Assembly: GCA_022264855.1 (NCBI GenBank)
Contig: JABYQU010000045.1
Span: forward strand, 1 to 64,000
Direction: 5' to 3'
DNA: 64,000 nucleotides
DNA from: Lenzites betulinus
Lineage: Eukaryota; Basidiomycota; Agaricomycetes; Polyporales; Polyporaceae
The notes beneath the pieces are model-generated. The model was given only the letters and a program-made list of their open reading frames with translations, was not told the DNA's origin and made no database searches. This document shows, in pieces, positions 35,061 to 48,313 of the stretch (position 1 is the first letter of the stretch; each line of letters opens with the position of its first letter). A program made the translations under genes and the position numbers.

Positions 35061-36669
35061 ATGCCTGCTGAACGTCTTCGCCCCTCGAAGCGCCGCACAG
35101 CGCAAGGTATGCACAGAAGACAGACAGATCGGCCACGCACCGGTGTGACTGACCCCGTTCCCGTCCCAGGTGCGCGGCCCACGATGGACGTCTCCGTCAA
35201 GATCGAGTCCGCGCCGCAGAGCATCGCCTTCGCGCCGAACGTCACGCCCGGCACCTACAACGACCCCCCCAGCCCGGCCTACGCCTCCGCGGACTCCCTC
35301 CTCTTCCCCGCCGGCGACGACTGCGGGCCCGCCTCCCGCCGCGCCGCCGCCGCTCACGCGAAGAAGCGGCCTGAGAACCACATCCCCCGCCCCCCGAACG
35401 CCTTCATCCTCTTCCGCTCCGCCTTCATCAAAAGCCAGCACGTCTCGTCCGAGGTCGAGACGAACCACAGCACGCTCTCGAAGATCATCGGCATCACCTG
35501 GCAGAACCTTCCGCACGAGGAGCGCCAGGTGTGGCACGCGAAGGCCAAGGCCGCGCTCGAGGACCACCGCCGCAAGTTCCCCCAGTACGCGTTCCGGCCC
35601 CTGCACACGAAAGGGCGCGCGCCAGCGGAGAAGCGTAAGGTGCGCGAGGTCGAACCAAAGGATCTGAAGCGCTGCGCGAAGATCGCGGAGCTCCTTGTCG
35701 AAGGCAAGAAGGGCCGCGAGCTCGACGAGGCCATCCAGGAGTTCGACCGCCACCACGTCCCGGAGATCGTCACCCGCTTCGAGGCGCCCATAACCGCGCG
35801 CCACTACCGACGCTCATCGTCCGCGCCGGTGCCCGAAGCGAATGCGCCCTTCCTCAGTGCGGAGCCGTCGACGCCATCGAGCCGGAAGGCTAAGCGGTCC
35901 ACGAGCTCGCAGCCCGAGGTCCCGCATAGCCCTACGGACGAGTGCGCCACCTCCCCGCCGGCGTCGCCGTCGGCGACAGAGGCGGACATGGAAAGTGACT
36001 GGTATAGCTCACCTTCGTCGCCAATTGACCCCACTGCCCTTTCATACACACTCCAACCCACCAATCCCTCCTTTGTGAGTGTGAGATAGCGATCTGCGTT
36101 GACAGCGAGATGCTGACGGGCCTGTGCAGGACCAATTCAACACATTCTCTTTCGACAACAGCGCGATCTCCGCGATGCCACAGTATCAGCCCTGCGATCC
36201 CCTCGACCAGCAGGGGGTCTACCAGACCTTCCAGCAAGGCTCCCAGGAGTCCTGCATGTCCGTGCCCGAGGTATTCGATCCTACCTGCCTCACCATCGAC
36301 ACGACGTTCCTCGACAGCTGGACCACGTCGTCCTCGCCGCTCTCGAGCATGCCGGGCACTCCCCAGACGTACTCGGCGATGCACGGTCCCTGCGATCCGA
36401 TGTCAGCGATGGACAACTACCTGCCCTCGCTAAACGAGAGCTACGATCCGTCCCCGGAGTTCTTACCTCAGCAGCACCTGTACGCCCCCGCTGGCATGCC
36501 CGCGTACTGCGCGCCCCCGGGCGTCGAACTAGCGTACGCGCCCCAGGGCTTCGAGGCCCCGTCCAAGCACGACTTCTCGTCCTACTATGGGCGCCAGGCC
36601 GTGGACCCCGTGGCCGCCGCCGCATTCGCGCCAACATACCTCGCATCCGTACCCACGTATGCGATTTAG
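35061..36669 (+). CDS. HMG-box (MATA_HMG type) transcription factor
   Basis: Exons 35061-35106, 35170-36074 and 36130-36669 give 496 residues; the first intron (63 nt, a multiple of three without stops) could also be retained, giving 517. The DNA-binding HMG box is at about residues 105-185 and is complete: HIPRPPNAFILFRSAFIKSQ, ETNHSTLSKIIGITWQNLPH, ERQVWHAKAKAALEDHRRKF and PQYAFRPLH. This is the sequence-specific MATA/SOX-like box, bending DNA in the minor groove; in basidiomycetes relatives include pheromone-response and fruiting regulators. A conserved-looking basic block follows (AEKRKVREVEPKDLKRC) and the C-terminal third is rich in serine, proline, glutamine and tyrosine, as in activation domains. 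The gene stands alone between two long unassigned regions. Confidence 0.92.
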
Positions 36670-39600
36670 AACGCTTCCCGCGCGTCCATCTTTTCCACTC
36701 ACCGCTCGTTATTTTCCTTATTGCTTATCTCGCTGTTGTCGCCGCCTCTCGTCCTCCCCTCTGCTCCTCTCTCCGTTAGCTCGTCCGGTCTCTGGAATCG
36801 GCCCCTACCACAGGTAAGGTCCGCTGTAACCCTGTATCAGTACCATCCCGGCGACGCGCCGCACTGTATCCATTATTTCCCTCGCCCCAGGGGGCGAGCG
36901 CGCTCTGTGGGAGCTGTCAGCCAGGATTCGTCTCGTCTGTTCCGCGCTCCCCACGTACGCTGCCAGGTTATTTCCGCGTCCCGGCTGTTTATTTTGTAAA
37001 TACTTCGTCCCCTTCCGATCGAATAGACGCAGCACCCGTGGTCGCGCCTTCCGTCGCGAGAAGCCTACAGGCCGCGCGCCCTATTTCTGGGGCTCCCGCG
37101 CGCACGGGGGAGCATGCGGTCGGAAGCCCGATGGACGTAACTCTGCGCGCGATTGGTTCCTGGCGCGCCGGGAGCGGACGGGGGCTGCTTGATTGAGGGG
37201 CGCGGCGCAGACGTCCCCCGGGCCAGAGCCGCCGAAGCCCATCACGCCCGGACGCGCCCCGTTCGTGGACGGATGCCGATGATTGGCCTAATGCGCAAGG
37301 TTGTGTTTTATGTCAGCAGAGCGGACGCGCGGGATGGGGCTCGGACTTACGTTCCATCAGCAGCCTGCGTCAGCCGACGCGCGAGTACAAGGCGTGTGCC
37401 CGTGCATGGGCCCTGCCGTGCGGATGCCCAGCCCGGTGGGTTGCCAGGGTATCTTTGCAGGGGTACGCGCCCCGACGGAGATGAGCGAATGTACAAGTCC
37501 GAGGCGCAAATCGATGGAGCCATGGCGCTGCCCTTGTACTCGAGCTCGGTACGTCGGGCAGTCGCGGTCATGGGGACCAAAGACTGACAGTATAGAGTCC
37601 GAGGGGACGTACAAGTTTCAATCTCATGCACGTCCAGAGTTGCAGGACGGCGTTGCTGATTGGAAAGCAGGTCAATGAACCTGCACCATCTTCATGGCTC
37701 ACAGCGAGGCGTATGGAGATGTCATCCATTGAGAGTTACTCGGCCAGGGATGACGCGTAATACAGGGTCTCGATCTGCTCAGTATCGCACGTAAGACTTC
37801 AGGATATCATGAGGGACCGTGGAGGACTCACTCACCGGACTTCCCGCCTGATGACCATGCGTGCAACCTTTGAGATCTGTGCTACGCCACTTGCGCCCGT
37901 CCGCGAACGCGAGCTAAGACGTCAGCGAGCCGAGGCCGGGCGATTCTATATGGATCAATACCGCCAATTGATGCGCAACTGACCTTTGTGTGCAAGTGCG
38001 AGAGGGTGACCAGGCGATCGGAAGGCGCGATAGGTCGGGACTAGATCAGGGTGCACAGGTACCGCGTTCACCAAGCCATCCCGAGCTGGAAGAGATAAGT
38101 CCCAAGAGTGGAAACTCTGCGCGGGAGGCCGATAGCGGGCGGAAGCAAACCCGCACAAGTGCCCCGGGCCGCGCACCCGTGGCGCATCCGTGACCGCGGT
38201 CAGCGCCATCCACCGCCATCGCGCCACCAAGTTCGCCAGAGAGAGCTAGACAACAGCACCAGACTTGTCCTGAAGAAGTCGATTGCGCAAGCGAGGGGAA
38301 GACTCATCCGTGCAGGAGAAGAAGAAGGGCGGGGGCCTGCGGAGTCGGCGGGGAGACGAACCCGCACCGCATTATTATAAAGGACGTATGTTCGCCGAGC
38401 CTGAGAGTGTGGTCGCGCTATCATCTTGGGCGCAAACCTAGCAGCAACGCGGCGGGTGTAAGCGCACAGGAGAAGCCCTTGTGAGGGTGGTCTTGATACA
38501 CGAGGCTACGTGTGGGCGGCCTGCGGTCGAGTGTTCGTAGCCGACGCCTGCACATATTGGCAAAAGAAGTCAGTACACCTTGACCTTGTACCGTCGAGAA
38601 AGAACAACTTGACCCAGAGCGACTTGCTACATTTGAATATGTGTGGATTGAATATGAGAGGCGATGATACACTCACATAGCACCGCTCGCACAGCGGAAG
38701 GGTCGTAGACAAGACTGCCCATACAAGATATACGCGCACTAACTACCCGAGCGCAGGGTTGCCGTGAGATAGTCCCACAATTCTTGATGGTGAGAAGACG
38801 CATCTCCGAGCGCCCATGAGCCTTGCAGACAGAGCCGAGGATGCTGGCCTCGTACGGGCAACGGGAGATCCAAGTGAGTAGCGACACAGGAAGAAGAGAG
38901 TCGGGGAGCAAGAGGGACGAGCGACAGCTGCGACGTGGGGGTATATGCAATGGCGTCAAGAGCGAGCGCCTCCGTGCGCCTAGAGACAACGAGGGCAAGA
39001 ACGAGGCGAAGAGGATCCACCATGAGGCATTCCACGCACAAGAAGGACGCCCAGAATACACCGAGGTTCTCAGCACCAAGCCGGGCCTGCCTGTTCCGCT
39101 GTTAGTGGCGCATCGAACCGGCGACGATAGAGGGGTGGGAAGGTAGATGTATGCGGCATGTTGGGCCACACGACACGGATGCGTCGCGCCCTCATAGGTA
39201 GCGGTGACATCTACGGAGCAAGCTGTTGGTGGAGAAGGGGAGCGCTGCGACGATGAAACACGCGAAGTCTTCGCTTATGCGTGAGTTTGTTGTGCGGCGG
39301 CGGCGCGTCAGAGATGTTGAGGCAGGTGAGCGATGGGGCGAGGTCGAGTTGTTAGCATATTGTACTGTCACTGACTGCTGCAGCGAACATATGTATGTAC
39401 GCTTCTTCCTGGAGATGTCATGTTTTTGAACATTTTGAGCGCGTTTGAACAGAAATGCACCTGCATCAGCTCTTGTCAGTTCTTGCGAAAGCACAGGACA
39501 CAAAACCTGACTCTCTCTGCTCCTGTGTGGACGTCATCCATCTTCTCAAAAGGTACACAAGTAATCAAGTCGCCGAACGCGGCTCGCGACAACACGTTGT

Positions 39601-41972
39601 CGGCATGTGAGCTGCAGGCACCCATCAGCTTCACAGGCCGTCGACACCTATCACTCAAGCTCACCTCGCCAGCCACGTCTCGCAAAACGCGCATCACACG
39701 CGGCAAGCCGAACGGCGAACGTTGAACACGCCTGGCTGGGTTCCGCGCTTCGTTCGTACAATGGCGTTACACGAAGTCGCTTGGCGGTCCATGGGGCGTG
39801 TAACGCGCATACATGCGCGTCCCGATGTCGGAGAAGTCCTTCCGTATGTTTCCCCAGTCACAGAATGGCGAAGGTATGGTCGGAGTCGCACGAGAGACCG
39901 TTCACGAGTGGCACCGAGCAAGAGTAGGCTTGAACACACGGCGTTACCGCAGCAGACAGTGCACGAGCTCGCATGAACGTCACGAGTGCCGGTAAAGCCG
40001 CAAAACGTCCCAGAAGGTTCCGTTAGGTTTCTCAGACTGTGAGCAGACGACCAGAACAGGTGGCGATGGTGGTGGTCGATAACGAGGAGTGTGCGGAGGG
40101 ATCTTGAGGTCAAGACGCCGTCGACAGGAACGGGTGGCACGGTGCGCGTCAATGTTGCAGGCGTCTATACCGATGATGGCGGGCCGACCCCGACATTCCA
40201 CGTGCGTGTAGCATAGCCACTACCGCCCTTCTGGCCCAGAATAGTTTCCTGGAGAACCAGCTCCGTCCCCCGAGGGAATGAGAGAACGGATATGCTTGCG
40301 GGCATTCTGCGGTAAATCACCTTCCATAAAATATGTGTGTTAGGTCATGTCACCTTGACACAAATGGCTTGTTGCAGAACACACCTGCAAGCGCCCGCGC
40401 GCCCCTCGTAACAACTCACCCATCCTCCCGCCCCTGTCCGCGAGTGGGCATCTGTGTGAGCCGGTAGGTCCAAGTGTACAAGTCTGCATCTAGCGGCACC
40501 GAATGCCACACAACGCGGCCCCAAGATCGGGGACGGTTTGCTCAAAGATGTGTGCGCACCCCTAGACACTGACAGCCGGATCTCGATCGGAAGACAAGAC
40601 CTCTGCGTGCCACCCGGCGACCCAGCCGCCCAACGGAGGTGCCACCCGGCTATTTGCTGCGTCGTGTGTGCGAACATTGCGCCCCCTCCCGCCCTGCCAT
40701 TGGCCCGAGGGGTGGTGGGCGGCGGCGGGCATGCTGTGGGCGACAGTGGGCGGGGAGGGCCGATCGTGATCGTTGCTGATCGAATGCTGACTAGTCCTCG
40801 GGATGGAGCTCTGGAGAGGGCGGGGCGGGGCGGCGGGGACAGGGGTGTGGCAGATGCGTGTATCATTCCGCGATGGGTATGTCAGATACAGTGCGTTGAG
40901 GAACTCATGCATCTAGATGGGAGGAATGCTAGTTAGGGCGAGGTGGCGATATGAGACGGACTCGGACTCACGCAGCTAAGCATAACACGGCAGGCATCGT
41001 GGTATCCACCGTGGCGCAACCTCGTGAGGAGTAGATGGTGTTTGTGGTGAATTTCATATGTATACGCAGCTCGTTTCCGAATAAGAACCGATTCACTCAC
41101 TCCGATACCTGCAGACATTTGCGGTAACTCCCCCGCAATCAAGCGAGGAGGTATCCTTTCGGAGCACATCTTGCGACGTTCGGACTCGTTTCACACCATT
41201 CAAAGCAAGCTAAGGGTCCCCCGCACTAAATTGACAGCCATATACCACATTCAACGAAGGTCAGGCACTGTAAACGGGGGCAGCACCGTATTCAGGCGAA
41301 CAGCATGATCACCGAGCCACCCCCAACTGTACACGCACCGAACGTCCGCTGCAGCGCTCGCGGATCACGGTCCTTCTCGTCTTCTAGCGCACTTCCTCCG
41401 AGCTTCCTTCAAAACAAGAACGTCCACTCCGATGAGCTCATCCGCCCGGGTGTCTCATATGAACGCATATGAAGGGCCCAATGAATGCAGAAGCGCACGG
41501 AACGGACGAAGAGCGCGCCGGCGTCTATACTGAACCGTGCAGATCCGGGGCCTGGGCCGCGGCCCGGAGTGGCGCGCCTGCGCTCGAGCCCGCGCGCGAA
41601 GCCACCCTCTCTCGCGCATCCTGCGCCGAGAAGCACACGATAGCGCATCGCTGCGGCGATCCTTTCCAGGTTCCAATCCGGTTCCATTGCGAAATCTAAG
41701 GGGATCATCTACATACAGGGATACAAGTGGACTATAACGGCGCTGGACTACAGTATTAGGGCACCGCGCGTACTGTGCGGCGGGATTACCATTACCTACA
41801 ACTGGACAGAACGGGGTGCGACAAAGAGCGTCAGGGTTTTGGATAGGGTGCACGGTCGGAACGGGAGAACGAGTGTAGAGTGCGGAACGGGGGTGCGGAT
41901 ATGAACACGAAGGAAGAGAGCGCGCGGGAAGGGAGAATGCGCCGTGCGCAGCGCGCAGGCAGGCACGGACCG
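36670..41972. other. 5.3 kb without supported gene
   Basis: From the HMG-box stop to the stop of the next gene. Open frames are short, overlapping and without recognisable domains. Pyrimidine-rich sequence just after 36670 is probably the 3' UTR. Confidence 0.5.
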
Positions 41973-42773
41973 TCACCGGGAGGTCGAGCGTCGTCTGCTG
42001 GGATCGCGCTTGAGAGTGCGGGCGGAGGACCGCGAGCCGGACGAGTTCCCCCACTCGACGTTCGGCGTAAGGGTGGTCAGGAGACGCTTGAGGAACGCGT
42101 CGTTTGTCTTTTTCGTCGGACTCCCGGTGCTCCGTGACGTGCTGCGCGACGTCGACTGCGAGCGCGAGTGGTACGCAGTGCCATGCGAATCCGTCACGAT
42201 GTCAATCCGGCGGCCCTTGGGCGGGATGATGACGTATTGCTCGCCGTGTCGTGGTGGAGGGAGGACGATCTGGCCGGATGTGTACTCGACCTGGCGAGAG
42301 CGGTAACCTGATGGGGGCGGGGGTGGGGGCGCGTAGATGACTGGTGATGCGCGCGGCACTGCCGGGTGCATAGGCGCTACGACGTGTGTGGAGACGTATC
42401 GTGGGTCCACCGGGAGTGAACCCGAGCGTTGCGGGGAGCGCGCCGAGCGATGGCGGGCGCTGGGGTCGCCCATGCTTTGCTGTGCGTGGGCGTATGCTCG
42501 GGACGTGTGGCCGTATCCCGCAGCGGCGGGTATCTGAGCGGGAAGCGTCCGCGAGCGCGACGGCTGCGGTCGGTCGTCGTAATGTCTGGAGCTGCTCTCC
42601 GCGCGAGGCGGGGTGCGAGAACGGGGTGTGGTGGAGGAGGAGGCCGGCTCCGTGACGAACGGGTTAGAGTACTTAGGCGCGTGGTGCTTCTGCTGCGTGA
42701 CCCAGTCTCCAACGCCCGCCATCTTGGCTTGGAAACGCTCTTGAGCGTCAGGAGAGTAGTCGTACTCTGTCAT
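41973..42773 (-). CDS. Unrecognised Ser/Pro-rich protein, family member B
   Basis: A single exon of 266 codons starting MTEYDYSPDAQERF. I do not recognise a named domain. Visible parts: an N-terminal block with GVGDWVTQQ, a serine/arginine/proline-rich middle, VIYAPPPPPPSGYR, then QYVIIPPKGRRIDIV, and near the end NDAFLKRLLTTLTP. A second gene in this window (55699-57386) has the same order of blocks: MTEY..DPEA, NWV, IVYAPSS, YYVLPSPGQKVQIV and PFFQRLF. The shared ends with a variable disordered centre argue that this is a true protein family. The protein has no membrane span and no catalytic motif. It may have a short upstream UTR intron that I cannot see. Confidence 0.75.
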   Translation of the reverse strand: MTEYDYSPDAQERFQAKMAGVGDWVTQQKHHAPKYSNPFVTEPASSSTTPRSRTPPRAESSSRHYDDRPQPSRSRTLPAQIPAAAGYGHTSRAYAHAQQSMGDPSARHRSARSPQRSGSLPVDPRYVSTHVVAPMHPAVPRASPVIYAPPPPPPSGYRSRQVEYTSGQIVLPPPRHGEQYVIIPPKGRRIDIVTDSHGTAYHSRSQSTSRSTSRSTGSPTKKTNDAFLKRLLTTLTPNVEWGNSSGSRSSARTLKRDPSRRRSTSR

Positions 42774-45700
42774 GTGTGCGGAGCTTGGGGTTGGGCTCGG
42801 ATGGGGAAGATGTGGTTGGATGAGCGAGGTGGAGGATGTAGCGTGACCCTAGAGGGTGAGCGTGAGCAGAGGGAGATGGAGCTGCGGAGGTATCAGAGGA
42901 GGCAGAGCCGCAGAGGAAGGGTATGTGTGCGTGCGAGGGCGGGTATATGTAGGGCGAGCTAGCGCAGAGGGAGGGGAGGCGGAAGCCTCGCGGCGAGGTG
43001 GAGGAGAGAGAAAACCTGCAGACGACGGAATATCGGCTCGGATCGCCACTTAACATATAGAGTTGCCCAGATAAGCCACTTAGCCGATCGGATAACTGGA
43101 CTTATTTGTCTCAGCTGATTGTTCGTCTTTAATTGTCCTAAACTCCTTTTGTCTCCGTCCCGCCTTCTCCTCCGCCCCCAAACCCCGCAGCTGTTTGCCA
43201 AAGCCCTGAATACGCCGAACAGGCAGTCTGAAGCAGGGTGCTCGCAGTGCGCCTGTGCAGCAGAACCCTCCGCCTCTGTAGGGTCCACGACGGACCCACG
43301 GCGGACCCGGGACGGCTGCCTCATCCATGAATACCGAGCCGCTTCCATCGCACCGAGCAGGAGATGGAATGAACGGAACGCGGCATGAAGCCCTCGCCGT
43401 CGTTCGCAGCGCATCGCCCGTTCTAAACTCATCTCTCGCCCAGACTTCCCACCGCACACACCCACACGCGTCCATCGTCCGGCCTCTGTGCGCCTCTGCC
43501 GTGTCAGCAGATGCACAGATGGCTGGGGCACTTCCGCCCGCGGCTTTCCAGATAATCGCGCTGCCGGCTGCGCGTCCACTCTCGCATGCTATCGTCCGAC
43601 TCGCTATGGGAATCACCACCTTCCCTCTGCCCACCGTCCCCACACCTGACTCCATCGTGGCGCGGCAAGACGTCCGTCTCTCGTCCGCCCCCTCTTTGCA
43701 CGTCATGTCGCTCGACCTGCGATCGCTCGCGTGGCGGAAGCTTTTGCTGATTCCATACAATTAAGCCCTTCACCAAACGCCACGCACCCGGATAGCGGAT
43801 AGCCTGAAATCTCGAATGCCGTCGCTCTTTCGGAATCTCTATGTGCACGAGGTAAGGGTTCAGCGTGTCTCGAGACCCGTAAAGCCACGAACGCATCGCC
43901 GCGCTTACTCCGCCGCTTACCCGCACGAAGGTCCTGTGTGTGGCGTTTCCATTGTGGGCCCATCGTTATGAAGGCAGCTATATAATGCTCATCTCATCAT
44001 AGCGCACTCGCGTCAGCCACACCCTGCTGTGATATATGGGATACCCCAATTCTGGCTCGTGCTGCGCTAAGCACCCGCTACCGCTGCATAATTGCTCAAA
44101 AACTCGGCTGCTCCTCGAGTAAGTAATCGCCGAGAACCCACTGCTCCCGAAGGCAGCTGTGGGACCCTGGGCGAGCTTACGCGCGCATGCCCCGCATCTC
44201 CCCGTACGGCCTCTGACGTCTTCCAGGTTCTCGCACGATCGACTCCGAGGCCTCGCCGCATGGCTACAGAGCCTCTGCAGGCGCCACGCCTCTGCTCCAG
44301 CCGCCAGGAACAATGTGTGGCTTAAGACCGGCCTCGAACATCGCTCCCTACCGTCTGGCGTGGCGCGGATGACTGCCTGCTACGACGGGTCATGATCCAA
44401 GGCAACCTGGGCAGATCGGTGACCGACGTTGAACTCGTGAGCGTGTGGATTGACTCGCGTGCGAGGCGAAGGCACGCTGCAGGCGACAAACCTTGCCGAC
44501 AGGTGCCAGAGATTCCCGCATTCACGCGGCCTTCTGTCAGGCCCTCGGCGTGTAGCGTTTGAGCCACACGACATATTGACCACCACGCACGGCCCCCCAA
44601 CGAAGGTTATAGAACACCGGCCGGGTTCAATCACCTACTCCATGCATCGCCGCTTTACAAGCGCAGTGCACCCCGGGTGGTATCGTAGCCACAGTCCGGC
44701 CATCTGTGGAATCGGACTTTGCTCTTGTGCGCATCCTGCGGAGCTGTCATCGTCCGTCATCGCGCTGACGCTAGTTCCACTGCACAGCTTGTGCTCGCAC
44801 CTTCGCTCACACCGCGCATCGCAGGCTGCTCGTCGACGCGCAAAAACACAAGCAGCACCGTCAGCGACGCCCGCGCCCCTCAGTGTCGAATAAGCTCCCA
44901 CTTCTCGCTCTCACCCGAATACGCGTTCATCTCGCACCGCAATAAACGACGCGCGCGCGTCCGCAGAAGCCTCGTCGTCCGCAAGCGCGTCCCCACACCC
45001 CCGCCTCGCCCCCAGGAACCATATGCCCATTTCGACCGTCGATTGGGGCCCCGCGCGTGCACGGGCGTCGACGGCGCGCGCTGGACGTCGCGGCGTGTCT
45101 CCCAGACAGACACGCTGCCATCATCTGATCGCCTGCACGCCCCCCGCTTACGTACGAATCCGCACTGACGAGCAGAGAAGCCGCGGCCACAACACTCAGT
45201 AGCACTCAGTGCCGGCCGCGAGCGGGCGCGCGGGGCTCGCGTTCTGCGATCACCCCCTATGTCGACGCGCGCGCTGGGGGCTCGCCGCGTCGCGAAGCAT
45301 CGGGGAGCTCGCGGGGCCACGGCCATGCGCCCAGCACTCGGCGCGGCGTCTTGCAATTGGGACAGCGTCCGGCTCGAGCGCGGCGCGTGCGCAAGGCGTG
45401 GCTACGCGGCGAGCCTCATGGTGTGTCCCATCCGCAACTCGCCGTGACGCCCCGCCGCTGATATGTTCTGAAGCCGGCAGTGGTGTTCGCAGACCGCGCT
45501 GGCCCTGCACCGTGACGCCCCCGTGGGGCCTGGGGAGGTCTTGCCCTCTGCCTCGCCATGACGCTGGCCCATGGGTCGCGACGCGACGCGATGCGGTAGT
45601 AGGAGTGGGTCCCGTATCGTAACCGGCGCATAGCTCTGCCGTTGGGCAACACGCGGGGTTGGGCGCGGCGGACGATGACGTTCGCGCAGTTTGAGACTGG

Positions 45701-46823
45701 ACGGGGTTCGCGCGCGTGCAGTGTTGCGAGAGGGATGCTCTGCGCGAGCTCTACGTCATTTGGATGGTACGTCGTGCGTGGCTCCTCGGGTTTCGAGCGC
45801 AGCTTGCAAGGTGCGTGCTGAATTGGGGCTCTAGGAAGTGCGACGGGGTGCTGGAAGCTGAGAGAAACGCTGAGCTTCTCCGCTCGCATCGACGGCCTAC
45901 TTCGCAGTGCGCATTGCCTGACATTGAAAACTAAGAGCAAGGTATCCATGCATTTCTCGGAACATACGTATTTGATAGGATAATATGCAGAATAAATTAC
46001 AGGGTGTCAAATTGCTGGAGTCACAATGGACGTATTTATTGTTCCATACCACGCTGAACACATCGAAGATGGTCATCAAACATTCACCATCGGCAACACC
46101 GCAGGCAGTGAGACTTGAAAGCTTGAACCGTAGCCAACGCGACGAGCACCAACGCCACCGTGATCGTCCGTACACAGAGGCAGCCACACGCGACGAGCAT
46201 CTTGCCGTCAGTGCTGGAATGATGATGGTGCCCACCTCGACATACGCGCTATAGGGGGACGCAGGGCTTGGCCAAAGATTCAGTGATGCTCACACTACCG
46301 TCTCGGAGGCAAGACAAGATCCAGTTCTCGTCAAAATCAGTGCCAGCCAACACTCAAACTGCTCACGGGCGCATCCAGTCGCGGATCGTGGCTATATATG
46401 CTCGCGAGGCTGTAGCCTCTCCGAACTCAGAGCGGCATCTTTCACTAACACCATCACAGATTCTGTATTCCTACTAGATGACGCTATGAGCCACCTAACT
46501 GCGCTCCTAACTGCGCTGTGTGAACTGTGGTCGTCGGACGTTTCTAGGGATGGTGCACTACATACTAGTATGCGCGAATCTCGCCCAAACGTTGGGTCCC
46601 GGCCACTGGAGAGATGTGTAGACTCTATTGAAATCGCGATGCAGGCGTGATGTACATCAAGGGCAGCTGTTGTAGACCGGCGGCTGGTAAGACTGGTACT
46701 ACACTACAGCAGGCGGATGTAATGCGACGTTAAGGTTGGCGTCCGGTGGGGCAGTGGTCGTAAAACATTCACTCCCGCGAGAGCCTACAAGTCCAGACAG
46801 CGTGATGCGTGTCATCTCGGGCC
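42774..46823. other. 4.0 kb without supported gene
   Basis: Only short GC-driven frames on both strands. I saw no domain, tRNA or repeat. Codon-like patterns are absent. Confidence 0.45.
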
Positions 46824-47794
46824 TCAGTCACCGGCCCTTGGGATGGCTATGTGCCAAAGTACGTCAGAGGCCAAGCATGTGATGTTCCACAGAAATATGC
46901 AGCAGAGCATGGAGAGCGCCCACAAGAGACGGACTACGCTGCCTGTGATTGAGATAATCGTGCTGCGAATCCGGGCTGTCTTAGCACGATGTATGCTTGT
47001 TATACGGGAGCTGCACCACACGACTCACTCGGCGATTGGCCGCACCGACGAAAGGAGGCTTCTCAGATAGCTCCAGAACATCGCGCGAGCAGTAGCGGGC
47101 GTCATCCACAAGGCCAGTGCGAGTACCACGAGACACGGTATCTAACACGTCAAGCTCAGTATCAGGAATGCTGGATTTTGCGCCGCGAGCACTCTTACCA
47201 CTATCATGAGATCTGCATAGCTAGTGGGACCGTCCTCAGGCGTTGTGTCCCAGTCCCAGTCTGGGTGCGAGCGATCGATGATGGCCGACTCTTTGCCACT
47301 TCTCCACAGGCTGTTCAAGTTTCTAAGCTCGTTCTTGCGATCCTTGAGGGCAGCCAACTGTCCAGAGGCCTTCTTGCGTTTGCTCTGCAGTAAGGCAAGC
47401 CACAGTCCATGACCATCGTCCACTATACGGGTAATGATGCACTCAGCGTAACGAGAAAGTAGTATGAACGGTGATATTGACCTTCTCCGAAGAACCGCAG
47501 ATGGTGCACCGTCCTCGTCGCTATCTCTTTGTTCAGTGCTAAGAGGTACTCCTGAGTCTCGCTAATTGCCGAAGAGAGACCACGTCCGTGCAGAGCGCAG
47601 ATAGCTTCCCCGCTCAGCGGCGCCCGCTTGCGCTCCGCCGTGTTATCTGACAATTTCTTGTAAGTCTTCGTGACCGACGCGTATTCCTGTCCGTGTTGGG
47701 AGCAAAACAGTCCTTCGGTTCTGAACGTCCTCGGACAAGGTGTCCATAGATCGTCTAAGAGAGCTTGACAGTCTTTGGGCGCAGTCTGGGCCAT
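46824..47794 (-). CDS. Small membrane protein with Cys/His-rich N-terminus
   Basis: Four exons (47482-47794, 47199-47422, 47029-47141, 46824-46962) join in phase to 262 residues; I do not recognise the family by name. The N-terminus carries a possible zinc-binding motif, CQALLDDLWTPC followed by CSQH (C-x8-... C-x10-C-x2-H type), like the small DUF5763-type knuckles. A helical region follows (RKKASGQLAALKDRKNELRN), then two hydrophobic segments: MIVIPCLVVLALALWM and VVRLLWALSMLCCIFLWNIT. The predicted form is therefore a cytosolic metal-binding head plus coiled coil on a two-span anchor. The phase agreement over three introns and the emergence of two clean hydrophobic spans only after splicing support the model. 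Confidence 0.7.
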
Positions 47795-48313
47795 CGCAAG
47801 ACCGCCCAGGACCGTTTACGGGTAGAGGACGTGGGGGAGCGTGTGGTGGCGCGGACGCAAGAGACGTGGCATCCGAGGGAAGCGAAGCATCTTCGTGTTT
47901 ATATGAGGCGCTTCCAACTAGGCGCTCCCATCGCGTCAAGATTCGGAAGGCGCGCAGTCTGGCAATTCCCTCACCGTGCCCTGAGTTCATGTCAGTGGCG
48001 GTGTGAATGGCGAGTGAGAGAGGTCGAGAGGGAAGAGGGCCTGCGCGGCTGCGAAACTCGAAGGCGTTTCAAATTTGTCGCGGGCGGGGAGCACAACAAG
48101 CACCGGTGACCGAACTTGACGGCACACTACGAGAATAGCAAACGCGAACTCAAGCTGGATGAGTTGAGCCCCGAGAATCAGGCGAGCACCCCCTGAGTAG
48201 AAACGAGGCATTCCTGACACCCACCGATTATCGCTTGTTGGTGAGTAAAAGATAGTGAACGGGATCCTGATACAAGACAGTAGTTATACATGTCCGATGA
48301 CGATCATTGAGCT

